A stretch of 32,022 nt of DNA from Spirochaetaceae bacterium (lineage in GTDB: Bacteria; Spirochaetota; Spirochaetia; Treponematales; Breznakiellaceae), in assembly GCA_031262035.1 (NCBI GenBank), contig JAISIL010000161.1, positions 1-32,022 of the forward strand, read 5' to 3'. Position numbers and translations under genes: made by a program. The notes below the pieces were generated by a model. The model was not told the DNA's origin. It worked only from the letters and a program-made list of their open reading frames with translations, and searched no databases. Positions 1 to 8,600 of the stretch are shown here, piece after piece (within the stretch, counting starts at the first letter, position 1; each line of letters begins with the position of its first letter).

Positions 1-40
1 CGCCCCGTACACTATGCTTGAATTTTTAATTACTGGTCTT
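1..40. repeat. Outer arm of a palindromic element, cut by the window edge
   Basis: The stretch from about position 3 to 36 closely matches 23807-23840, the right end of a long palindromic element (CCCCGTAC, a variable pair, then ATGCTTGAATTTTTAATT). Only this outer arm is visible, so the rest of the copy should lie to the left of the window. It sits just downstream of the 3' end of the first gene. Confidence 0.6.
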
Positions 41-58
41 GCTTTCCTTCAATTTTCA

Positions 59-847
59 TTATCTCATTAATTCCATTAATTCTTTGCCTCTTTTTACAGC
101 TTCTGCTAAATAACCTTCAGCCGTATATTTTTTTGACACATCAATATATTGTGAATCTATCTCAAATGCGAGTGATCCCCCATATCCTGTCTGAAGTATT
201 TGCTTCATTATTCTTTCCCAATTTATATTTCCTTCAAATGGCAATAAATGTTCATCTTTTATCCCATTATTGTCATGTAAATGCATCGCCCCTAATTTAT
301 CACCGTATTTTTCAAGATACTTTATTCCTTTCGTAAAACAATTTTCATGTCCGCTGTCATAACAAAACTTTAATTTGTCAGATTGTATATTTTCAAACAC
401 ATAATCAAGATATTCCGGATGGCGCACATTTTCAATGGCAATATTTACATTGTTTTTTTCCGCTCTTTCTATAAGCCGCTTAATTCGATTTAAACCAGTT
501 TGATTATAAGATGGCGGATTTTCTCCGCTTGTTAAATGCATTACTGCCGCAGGTATTTCATATTTTTTGCAATCATCTATATATGAAACATATTTGTCAA
601 ATATTTCCGTTCCGTTTATTGAATCTTCCCAGATATAATTTATTCCAGTAAAGGATAAATGAATGTTTTCAAGTTTTAATCCTGCTTTTCGCACTATATC
701 CGGTTGGGCTTCTTTTGGTCCATTTGATTCAATAAATTCGTCTCCCCACCATGTCATAACTGCCTGAAAACCAGCGTCTTTTATTAGTTTAATTATATCT
801 TCAAATGGATACCTATAACCAAACCATGTATACACACATAAATCCAT
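59..847 (-). CDS. Sugar phosphate isomerase/epimerase-like TIM-barrel protein
   Basis: 262 aa, full length for the xylose isomerase-like / AP endonuclease 2 superfamily. It opens with MDLCVYTWFGYRYPFEDIIK, the usual first strand and helix, and carries the spaced acidic and histidine metal ligands expected of the family: AIENVR, CYDSGHE, HLHDNNG and AFEID. Such proteins isomerise or epimerise sugars or related polyols in the cytoplasm using a divalent metal; the substrate cannot be read from sequence. The ATG at 847 is preceded by GGGGA on the minus strand. It is transcribed alone, away from the restriction-like operon. An endonuclease IV role is less likely because the typical EndoIV motifs are not evident. 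Confidence 0.8.
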   Translation of the reverse strand: MDLCVYTWFGYRYPFEDIIKLIKDAGFQAVMTWWGDEFIESNGPKEAQPDIVRKAGLKLENIHLSFTGINYIWEDSINGTEIFDKYVSYIDDCKKYEIPAAVMHLTSGENPPSYNQTGLNRIKRLIERAEKNNVNIAIENVRHPEYLDYVFENIQSDKLKFCYDSGHENCFTKGIKYLEKYGDKLGAMHLHDNNGIKDEHLLPFEGNINWERIMKQILQTGYGGSLAFEIDSQYIDVSKKYTAEGYLAEAVKRGKELMELMR

Positions 848-1301
848 ATATTCATTTCCCCAACATATTCAGTTTTATATTCACAATCATCTCAGGACAA
901 ATTGCACATAACTTCCCACAAGCAAAGACTTGCATGAAAATCAGGAATAGGCGCTCGGTTGTTCCTTTCACTATGGCATCCATATTTTACTATACAAAAT
1001 CCAATTTTCTCTGTCAATACATCAAGAAACTCCCCAAAAAATTGACCGCTAACCTACTTTCACAGTGTAAAGACAATGCAAGGTATGATATATCTAGTTA
1101 AACACCATGCCTGCCTAACCTGATTATATAAGTATTTTAATTTATTGATAATACTGGAAAGCCGGTGGTATTGGGTATATGCGGTTTTCGCCAAGCTAAG
1201 ATGGTTTGCCTCTTTGGCTGCTTCATTTGTATAGTGTTCTTTTGAAGAATAGTATATAGAAAAATTATGTATTATGCAAGAAGCAGGCAGATGTACACTT
1301 A
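848..1301. other. Intergenic stretch without a recognised gene
   Basis: 454 nt between the 5' end of the isomerase-like gene and the 3' end of the Vsr gene. An open frame runs through 805-1101 on the plus strand, but its product is low-complexity and unlike any family I know, so I do not call it. The promoter of the isomerase-like gene should lie here; no convincing -35/-10 pair or terminator hairpin was seen. Confidence 0.5.
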
Positions 1302-1778
1302 CTACGCCCTACTTTCCAAGATATCATAAGGCATAGTTCCATTCTTTAGTTTTGAACTTAATATATTGTTTTCTATGAGAATTTTTTTTAAGAAAGATAT
1401 CGCATTATCCACATTTTTATCTATCTGACATTCCCAAATAACAATTACCTTCCATCCAAGCTGTTCAAGCATATCAATATTCTTTTTATCCCGCTCAACA
1501 TTCCTGCCTATTTTATTCTCCCAATATTCTGAGTTGCTTTTTGGCCGCGAGGCCTCTTTACAGTTCTCATGCCTATGCCAAAAACATCCGTGAACAAAAA
1601 TAACTGTTTTATATTTTGGCATAACTATATCCGGCTTACCCGGCAACTTTTTATAATATAGCCTATAACGATATCCCATGTGCCAAAGCGCGTGCCTGAC
1701 AAGCATTTCAGGCAATGTATCTTTAGACTTTATTCGGCTCATGTTCCAGCTTCGCTGTTCTTTGGTTAGTTTGTCCAT
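1302..1778 (-). CDS. vsr: Very short patch repair (Vsr) endonuclease
   Basis: 158 aa, close to the usual Vsr length. It shows the full family pattern: EQRSWNMSRIKSKDT near the N-terminus, then MLVRHALWHMGYRYRL, LPGKPDIV with the catalytic Asp at 50, VIFVHGCFWHRHENC (His 64 and metal-binding Cys/His residues), IGRNVERDKKN and VIVIWECQI. Vsr nicks next to T:G mismatches produced when 5-methylcytosine deaminates, so it protects a genome that carries a C5 methyltransferase; one is encoded upstream in the same operon. It is the last gene, 9 nt after the DUF262 gene. Because the fold is nuclease-like, a role as a restriction nuclease in this cassette is possible but unproven. Confidence 0.93.
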   Translation of the reverse strand: MDKLTKEQRSWNMSRIKSKDTLPEMLVRHALWHMGYRYRLYYKKLPGKPDIVMPKYKTVIFVHGCFWHRHENCKEASRPKSNSEYWENKIGRNVERDKKNIDMLEQLGWKVIVIWECQIDKNVDNAISFLKKILIENNILSSKLKNGTMPYDILESRA

Positions 1779-1787
1779 TTATTTCTC

Positions 1788-2960
1788 TCAATTCTTATTC
1801 TCGATATCATCTTTATCAATATGTGTTGTAATCTCCCTTTTATACAATTCCAATAACTGTTGTAATTCTTCATCGAGTTGCTGTGAATCATTTGTACACA
1901 ACTTATATAAAACCTCAAACCGAATCATACGGTTTTTTAGCTTGTTAATACCCTCAGATGAAGCCAGCTTATATTTTTTTATATCTTCATTTAGTTTCTG
2001 AATTTCAGAGTTATCGAAAGAAATATCATACTCATTTTTAAATGCGTTATATGCCTTAATAAATAAGTTAACTCTATTTATTATCTCCTTTGTGCAATTA
2101 ATATCATTATCAATTAAGTTAAATACAAAAGAGAATAATGTAAACATCTGAGCCTTTTTTGATATAAATGATTTACTCTCTTTGTTATAGAATTTTTCAA
2201 TATATCCCATCGCCCTCTTTATTTTTGCAATCAAATTGCCATCTTCATCAAATAAATCGGAATAATCATCATAATAATGATTTATTGTTTCATCATTCGT
2301 CTGATCAAACACTCCTTCATTGGCCAATATATAGATAGAACAACAATATTCTACATCTTTCATCCTCCTAACATCATTCGGACTAAAGAGATGTACTTTA
2401 TCCCAAAAGCTTGATGATGCCAATGCCTCGGATGCCTCACCGAAACAACTGAGATTGGGTTTTCCATGCCGTTTTTCCTGTGAATTAAGATTATAATTAG
2501 TCATATTTAAACGATTGAACATCCTGATTACATCATTCCTTTTAAAGCCTGAACCTATCTCTATAATAGATAATCGATACTTCCATATCTTATCTTTATC
2601 CTCACTTGAAAAATCAGAGAAGTATTTTTCGCCGTATGCATCTCTTATTTCCTCACTTGTAAGAGATTTCTTCGACAAATTATACTTTCCTTGAATAAAA
2701 TCTACTATCGCCAAAATACGCTGCTGCCCATCAACAATATGCGTTATCATTTTACCTGTATCCGAATCAATACTCATAGGCCAAAAGAATACTTCCGGTA
2801 TGACAAAGTCTAATAATATAGTCTCAATGAGTCTAACATTATCCTGTTCAAGCCAAACATGTTTCCTCTGGTAAGATGAATCAATTACCAGTTTCCCAGT
2901 AACAAAATCATTAACAATATCACTAATTGTTTTCCTGTTAACTTCAAGTATTTTTTCCAT
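1788..2960 (-). CDS. DUF262 (ParB/GmrS-like) domain protein
   Basis: 390 aa. The N-terminal 90 residues carry the DUF262 signature: ISDIVNDFVTGKLVIDSSYQR, then KHVW, and the DGQQR motif at 77-81. DUF262 is a ParB-like fold found in GmrSD type IV restriction enzymes and other defence proteins, where DGQQR takes part in nucleotide binding or hydrolysis. The rest is helical and lysine-rich, with no DUF1524 HNH nuclease domain as in full GmrSD. The ATG at 2960 lies inside the upstream gene (17-nt overlap) and has GGAG at a good distance, implying coupled translation. The position between a nucleotidyltransferase-like protein and Vsr suggests it is an effector or sensor of the cassette; this is inference. 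Confidence 0.85.
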   Translation of the reverse strand: MEKILEVNRKTISDIVNDFVTGKLVIDSSYQRKHVWLEQDNVRLIETILLDFVIPEVFFWPMSIDSDTGKMITHIVDGQQRILAIVDFIQGKYNLSKKSLTSEEIRDAYGEKYFSDFSSEDKDKIWKYRLSIIEIGSGFKRNDVIRMFNRLNMTNYNLNSQEKRHGKPNLSCFGEASEALASSSFWDKVHLFSPNDVRRMKDVEYCCSIYILANEGVFDQTNDETINHYYDDYSDLFDEDGNLIAKIKRAMGYIEKFYNKESKSFISKKAQMFTLFSFVFNLIDNDINCTKEIINRVNLFIKAYNAFKNEYDISFDNSEIQKLNEDIKKYKLASSEGINKLKNRMIRFEVLYKLCTNDSQQLDEELQQLLELYKREITTHIDKDDIENKN

Positions 2961-3576
2961 ATTGATATAACTCCTTAATAGTATTTATTGATTGAATATT
3001 ATATTCTTCAAAATCTTCCCAACTTCTATATATTCTATATGATATATCATGCTTTAAATATAGATTTCTTCGTAATTCTTTCTTAGACTGATTTGCCTTA
3101 ATACTCCATTCTTTTCTACATTCGTTTATTCTCACTAAATCCCGTTCATTAATATAACCTCTATATATCCCTCTTGCAATATACTTGTAATGATATTCAT
3201 TTTGAATAGTGTATGAACTACGAAATAATTCCCAATAATGGTTAAACAGTCTGTTTGATACTATGGCAATATCAATATCAGAAATCTTACGTTCTTTACC
3301 ATCTGTTGAAAAGTTTTTAAGTGTTTTTCCTTTCCTTGGCGATAGACTATATCCAATCTTACTACTTCCAACTGCCATCACACTATTGAAATTTACTCCC
3401 AGAGTGCTACTTACCAAGATATTAAATTCGTCGATTATATCTCTTATATTTTTTTCCGGAATACCTAGCACATTTTCAAAATACCAGTTATCTGAGCGAA
3501 TTATATACTTTATGAATATGTCCCTTGGAGGCAAAGAGACCAAATCGTGTTTAATATCCGTAAGTGTATATTTCAT
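2944..3576 (-). CDS. Nucleotidyltransferase-fold protein
   Basis: 210 aa, family not recognised. It contains the two halves of a polymerase-beta type nucleotidyltransferase site: AVGSSKIGYSL (Gly70-Ser71) and SDIDIAIV with Asp100 and Asp102. About 29 residues separate the halves, longer than in minimal MNT proteins, which suggests an inserted loop. The C-terminal third is basic and aromatic (RRNLYLKHDISYRIYRSWEDF). Such folds can transfer nucleotides to proteins or RNA, or make signalling nucleotides. It overlaps the methyltransferase gene by 4 nt and the DUF262 gene by 17 nt, so the three are translationally coupled. A modifying partner of DUF262 is plausible; a cyclic-oligonucleotide synthase is possible but not supported by a specific motif. 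Confidence 0.7.
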   Translation of the reverse strand: MKYTLTDIKHDLVSLPPRDIFIKYIIRSDNWYFENVLGIPEKNIRDIIDEFNILVSSTLGVNFNSVMAVGSSKIGYSLSPRKGKTLKNFSTDGKERKISDIDIAIVSNRLFNHYWELFRSSYTIQNEYHYKYIARGIYRGYINERDLVRINECRKEWSIKANQSKKELRRNLYLKHDISYRIYRSWEDFEEYNIQSINTIKELYQYGKNT

Positions 3577-4715
3577 CTAATATTCTCCTGTACATAATTT
3601 TTGATAGTCTCAGCAACACCATTGGCCATCAAATAAGGCACACCGTTTCCTATTGTTTTAAACATATCAGACAAACTCATTTCAGGCGGCAATTGAAATT
3701 CTTTTGGCAAGGACTGTATCGCTAACGCCTCTGCTACGGATAGTCGTCTTTCTTTGTATGGATGTAAATGAACTTCGTTGTTTCCATACGCTGCTGTTGG
3801 TGAATACTTCCAGCGGTGCAATCGTTTATAAGATTTTTTACTAACATCGCCCTCTTGTATAGATTGAAATTTTGATAAACCGCTTCTTGGTTGAAAGAAA
3901 AAATTTGCATTCGGATGATCCTCAACATCATTTTGATCAAACCAGTATTGAATTGTCAGTTTTTTATATTCATCCGGTAATGTAAACTTGGATATCTGGC
4001 CAAAGTCGTTACACTCAGGCCACTTTTGGTTTTTAACCGTATCAAGTTGAAATGAAGCATATTTATTCCATAAAAAATCAACAAGTTCATCACCACTATC
4101 ATATTTCGTGGAATTTATCTTATCCTTCAAAATTCCAAACAAGAGTATTCTATCCCGGTCTTGAGGAACCCCAAACTCAAGAGCATTTGTCAGACGTTCA
4201 GAAGTACAGTATCCGGCATTCTTCAGTTTCTGTTTTAACTCATCGAAATATTTACGGTGTTCTATTGTTTGATATAGACCTTTTACATTCTCAAAGAGAA
4301 AGAAATCAGGCTTCATGACACAAATCAAATCTACATATGAAAGAGCTAATATCCCGTTTACTCCTTCTTTCCCCAAATTTTTCCCAGCAATAGAAAAATC
4401 AGGACATGGCGGACCACCAATAAAGCCTGTAATTGCACCATCACTTAGAGCTCTTGAGAGATAATGTTCTAGATTAACCTGATACTTTGATCTTTCTAGG
4501 AAATTTTTTATATCACAAGTAAAATACCCATAGCGAGGCGCCTGTATATTCATCTTCTCACGGGCAAAGCAGTAGGCATCTTTAAAAGGCTCTGATATTT
4601 CATTCATAAAGTCTATCGTAAAACCTGTTTTTTCAAATCCAAGGTCTAGGAAACCAGCTCCTGCAAAGAAAGAGAATAATTTAATCGTTTTTTCAGTCTT
4701 CTTAACGCTCTTCAC
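3573..4715 (-). CDS. DNA (cytosine-5-)-methyltransferase
   Basis: 380 aa with the ordered C5-methyltransferase motifs: FAGAGFLDLGF (SAM binding, 17-27), GGPPCPDFS with catalytic Cys104, FENVKG (142-146), QDRDR (185-189) and a C-terminal SVAEALAIQSLP ... TIGNGVPYLMANG block. It methylates carbon 5 of a cytosine in a short target; the target region lies between motifs VIII and IX and the site cannot be read. Motif IV is PPCP where most members have PPCQ, a tolerated variant. The start is a GTG at 4715, preceded by AAGGAA and a strong promoter. First gene of a four-gene operon with a nucleotidyltransferase-like protein, DUF262 and Vsr; no standard restriction endonuclease gene is present. Confidence 0.95.
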   Translation of the reverse strand: MKSVKKTEKTIKLFSFFAGAGFLDLGFEKTGFTIDFMNEISEPFKDAYCFAREKMNIQAPRYGYFTCDIKNFLERSKYQVNLEHYLSRALSDGAITGFIGGPPCPDFSIAGKNLGKEGVNGILALSYVDLICVMKPDFFLFENVKGLYQTIEHRKYFDELKQKLKNAGYCTSERLTNALEFGVPQDRDRILLFGILKDKINSTKYDSGDELVDFLWNKYASFQLDTVKNQKWPECNDFGQISKFTLPDEYKKLTIQYWFDQNDVEDHPNANFFFQPRSGLSKFQSIQEGDVSKKSYKRLHRWKYSPTAAYGNNEVHLHPYKERRLSVAEALAIQSLPKEFQLPPEMSLSDMFKTIGNGVPYLMANGVAETIKNYVQENIR

Positions 4716-4736
4716 TCTGATTCCTTCATCCTATTA

Positions 4737-4765
4737 AATATATTAAAATCGGTAAATAATGTCAA
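4737..4765 (-). promoter_or_regulatory. Promoter of the C5 methyltransferase operon
   Basis: On the minus strand, TTGACA (4760-4765) and TATATT (4737-4742) are separated by exactly 17 nt. The GTG start lies 21 nt beyond the -10 box, leaving room for the AAGGAA ribosome-binding site. Confidence 0.75.
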
Positions 4766-4808
4766 GTAAGATAGGCAATTTTTTGCCTCAATCTCATGCC
4801 TACATAAT

Positions 4809-5303
4809 TCACCCATTGCTTCCCCCTATTTCACCTGCAAGTCCTAATATTCGCTCATATAACTCATCAGAAATGCGTATAGTGGATTGTTTTAAAATAG
4901 AAATATCTGATTTGATTTCTTTTACCAATCCACTTTGTTTAGCCTTTAACAAAACACCGAGAGTTCCTATAATCTTAACACCATACCCTTCAGCATATTC
5001 ACGACCGGCTTTTTCATCGATGAGTAACACATCTGCATTTAACTCTTTATAAAGAGCAATAGCCTCCGATTCTCCACGGTCAAGAACAACATTTATAGCA
5101 TCGGCCAAATCATCATCGTTGATATCAACTACTTTGTCCCTTGTCCATTCAATTAGTTCCAAAGCATTGGGTTTCGATCTTACCACGATTTCATTATATA
5201 CTGCCCTTGGCACTACAACTTTCCCGTATAGTTTTTCAAGGATAGCAAGCTTGTTGCAAATCGCCAGAGCAATTAAAGGTGAACTATCACAAATTATAAT
5301 CAT
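4809..5303 (-). CDS. DUF3368 PIN-domain toxin (VapC-like)
   Basis: 164 aa. It starts MIIICDSSPLIALA, the DUF3368 opening with the first catalytic Asp at 6, followed by VVVPRAVYNEIV (Glu38), LDRGESEAIAL (Glu78/80) and ADVLLIDEKAGR (Asp96): the acidic set of PIN ribonucleases. Such toxins cleave RNA in a metal-dependent way when their antitoxin is lost. The ATG at 5303 overlaps the stop of the UPF0175 gene by 4 nt, so the pair is coupled. The C-terminal 40 residues are the usual short extension. I am confident in the family; toxicity is inferred. Confidence 0.88.
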   Translation of the reverse strand: MIIICDSSPLIALAICNKLAILEKLYGKVVVPRAVYNEIVVRSKPNALELIEWTRDKVVDINDDDLADAINVVLDRGESEAIALYKELNADVLLIDEKAGREYAEGYGVKIIGTLGVLLKAKQSGLVKEIKSDISILKQSTIRISDELYERILGLAGEIGGSNG

Positions 5304-5560
5304 ATTAAACCATTCGCCTTTAGTTCCCTGTCCAGGTCTTCAACACTGTAGTTAATAACCGGGATGTTCCGCCCGGCAAGAAGGGCGGTAAAGTCATACA
5401 GGTCAAGCCCGCAAAAATCGGCTGCCTGCACCAGAGTAAGCCGTGTTTCCTGGAACATTTTTATGGCATATTCTTTCCGCATTGCTGAAACCAATTCGGT
5501 AATATTCTCTCGCAATGCAAAGAGAATACTCTCAGAAACTGAAAATGTGGCTTGTAACAT
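5300..5560 (-). CDS. UPF0175 family antitoxin
   Basis: 86 aa, typical for UPF0175. The family pattern is visible: an N-terminal strand (QATFSVSESIL), a helix with RKEYAIKMFQETRLTLVQAA, then DFCGLDLYDFTALLAGRNIPV, which resembles a helix-turn-helix, and the closing VEDLDRELKANGLI. UPF0175 proteins are paired with DUF3368 PIN toxins and are taken as their antitoxins and autoregulators. The ATG at 5560 has a strong GAGGAGG ribosome-binding site and a consensus promoter. First gene of a two-gene operon. Confidence 0.88.
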   Translation of the reverse strand: MLQATFSVSESILFALRENITELVSAMRKEYAIKMFQETRLTLVQAADFCGLDLYDFTALLAGRNIPVINYSVEDLDRELKANGLI

Positions 5561-5591
5561 AGCATTCCTCCTCGATAATTATTTCCTTAAT

Positions 5592-5620
5592 ATTATATAA
5601 CATATAGAATTTCTTGTCAA
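5592..5620 (-). promoter_or_regulatory. Consensus promoter of the UPF0175/DUF3368 module
   Basis: On the minus strand, TTGACA (5615-5620), a 17-nt spacer and TATAAT (5592-5597) form a perfect sigma-70 consensus. It begins only 3 nt beyond the 3' end of the methyltransferase gene, so the module is strongly and independently transcribed. Confidence 0.85.
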
Positions 5621-5623
5621 TTT

Positions 5624-8600
5624 TCATCCTTCCTCCCCCTCGCTCAAACCCCCAAGCCCCATACGGTACTTTATATCGTAGTTGATAATAAAGTCCAGTT
5701 CCTCTTCGCTAAACCCGTAGTGCTTCGCCAAAACCTTGTCGATTTGGTCTATGATGGGTTTGGATTTTGCTGGGTAATATTCTTCATAATATATCTCGCC
5801 ACTAGGATATACTCTGCTTTTAATTTCTTTATTATCATTATAACTTTTCTGCAATTTACTATTTAAATCATTAAGTTCTGAAATAAATAATTTATCAAAA
5901 AAACTAATAGGAAACCGCATAATTTCTCTCACCGAAAAATCACGGCAATTACTATAATTTTTAAAGAAGAAATAAAATAGTGAACTATTAAAAATTGATG
6001 GAACAATATTGAGAAGTTTATTGTCAAATAATAATTTTTTATAATGACTAGATGCCTTCATATTCTTATCGCTATTTGGCATTTTAGACATTGCACGGAT
6101 AAAATAAGTTGGCCCATTATGATACCATGTCTCATGCTTTGATATCTTTGTAGTATATAAAGCAAGTGTATCATTATGTAATACATTCAATACACCTTTG
6201 ATTTTTAATTCTATTTCACTGCCAGATTTTGCAAACCCCATTTCATTATACATTCTTTGAGTTTTGACATATGCTAATGCTGAAAATAGAACATCTCTAT
6301 TTTCGGCATACCAATGATGGTATTTCGTTGAATAATATATTTTATCCTTATTCTTCGTCTTTTTAGCTAAATATATTACCAATCGTTGCTCTACATCTTG
6401 GAATAATTTGGCAGGTCGATTTGAATAACTTGATTGCCATGTAACCATTTCATTTTCAAATATTTCCTGCAAACTATTGAATGAATCATTAGATATACTG
6501 GAAATAGGAATAATCATACCATTTCTGGCTTTTTTATTCATAAGATACATTGCTCTCTCAATAACAAAGGCATACAAATTACCACAACTTTCTGTCTGGT
6601 AGTTTTGGATTGTGTATATGCCACGGACTTTGCTATATTCCACATACGGCGGGTTCCCGATAACCACATCAAAGCCGCCATTACCGGCAATAATCTGGTA
6701 AAACTCTGCATACCAATGAAAAGGCTGGTGGACAGCGAGCCATTTTTCATACTGAGAGTTCGCGTGGTTCGCGGTTAAACCTATTCCATATTTCAAAGCC
6801 AGCAGCCCATCAAGTTCAGACCGCAACTTTCCCAACTGCGCACGCAACTCCGCCTTTACCGTGTGTAAATCCCCGCCTGTTACCAACTGCATCTGTTTAA
6901 AATGCGTATATGTTTTTGATATACCCTTGCACTGTGTTAAAATAGCATCAAGTTTATCCTGATTAAAGGCCAAATCCCCTGCAAATGCGTTTTGTATATC
7001 ATCTTCCGTAGCAAAACCCACCAGCGTATTACCACTTCGAATATTAAAATCAATATCAGGCAATGGTTCCAGCCCCATGTTCGGCTTTTTATAATCCGCT
7101 TCAACACAAGAGACAAGTTTTAGGAACAATCGCAATTTTGCAATTTCCGTTGCCTCTTTCATTATATCTACGCCGTATAAATTATTCAGAATAATTGTTT
7201 TATAAATAAAATACTCTCGGCTGGGATGGTTGTCAATTTCCGCAAGTTCGTCTCTAAAGCGTTCTATTCTGCAAACTGCCGGATAAAATTCATTCATCCG
7301 GCGGAGGCACACATCGTAAAGCGGTTCCAGTATGTTCAGAGCGGCAAACAAAAAAGCACCGGAACCGCAGGTCGGGTCGAGGACGCTGATAAATTTAAGG
7401 CCGTAAAAATAAAACTCCAGAATAAACTTCCAGGAACCGGTTTGGTCGAGGTAATCATACACTAACTGTGTGATGTTGAGGTTGTAAGTAATCAAATCAT
7501 TTATATCATGTATCTGGCCTTTGGTTATTTTTGTGTAAACATCAAAATAACGCTGCCATCGCGCAATCGTCTCCCGCCAGATTTCAGTAGGAAGGCCAAA
7601 CTCAGACGGAGTCGCAATATTCCAGTCCTTCCGGCGTTCAAGTAAATCGGGCTGTGTAATATCTAAACCAGCTCTAATTTTATCTGGGATATTTAAATCT
7701 GTAATATCCTTTGCGCCTTTGCGCCTTTGTGTGAGATCTTCAACTCCATATTTCACTGCATCATAGATATACCGGTCTCCGCTATCCTGTAAGAACTGCC
7801 AGAAGCCGCCACCCGCATCAAACACCTCAGGCATCCGCTCCTTCACCTTATCCAGGAAAAACGGCAGTATCGTATTCTTGCCGATATAATCAGTAATATC
7901 TTCCTTTGTATAATAAGCGCCCATCGCGGCACGGTCATTGATATATTTCTCAAAAATATAACCGATAACATCAGGATTTATTTCATTTGTTTCCTGATTT
8001 GCAGTTTCACGCGTGTCAAGCGTCCAGTTATATTCATCAAAAAACTTGAAAATTTTCTCGAACGCGCTATCAGGTATATCAATATCAGTATACTTTGTTT
8101 CCAGTTCATGGGTATCAAAAAGGCCGCCGTTCAGATAAGGCACCCGGCCAAATTCTGCAATAAAATTTTTTGCATTAGGTCTATCATTCTGTGATAGGCC
8201 CAGGCCCTCACGAAAAAGACGGCGCATAAATTTCTTATAGAATGAGTAGAAATTTGCCCCCCCTCTATCCCCCCCGGTGGTGGGGAGGTTTTTTTTGTGG
8301 TCTTCCAATTTATGTCGCAGATAATCACGGTCATTGTTGATAAAATTACGCTTTTGGATAAAATAACAGAACATTAAACGGTTTAACATAAGGCTTGCAT
8401 ACCAATCGCGGTCGGCGACTTCTGCAATGCCTGTGATAAAACTTTCAAAACTATCTTGCTCTTTTTTAAAGCGTTCATAAAATTTTTTGGTGACTTTTTC
8501 ATTATTCTGATTAAACTGCCCGCCAACCAGTTCTTTTACATCAACAATAGTGATACTATCCTCATCGGCAAGACGAAACACAAAACCGGAAGCCCTGCGG

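Noticed and set aside
805-1101. Plus-strand open frame of 98 codons across the first intergenic region
   Set aside because: It begins inside the isomerase-like gene on the other strand, has no ribosome-binding site and no recognisable domain.
2944-3576. CBASS-type cyclic nucleotide synthase
   Set aside because: The G-S and D-I-D motifs are shared by all nucleotidyltransferase folds, and there is no typical CBASS effector in the operon.
4773-4792. Terminator hairpin AGGCAA-TTGCCT after the PIN toxin gene
   Set aside because: The stem is short, and on the minus strand no T-run follows; it also abuts the next promoter.
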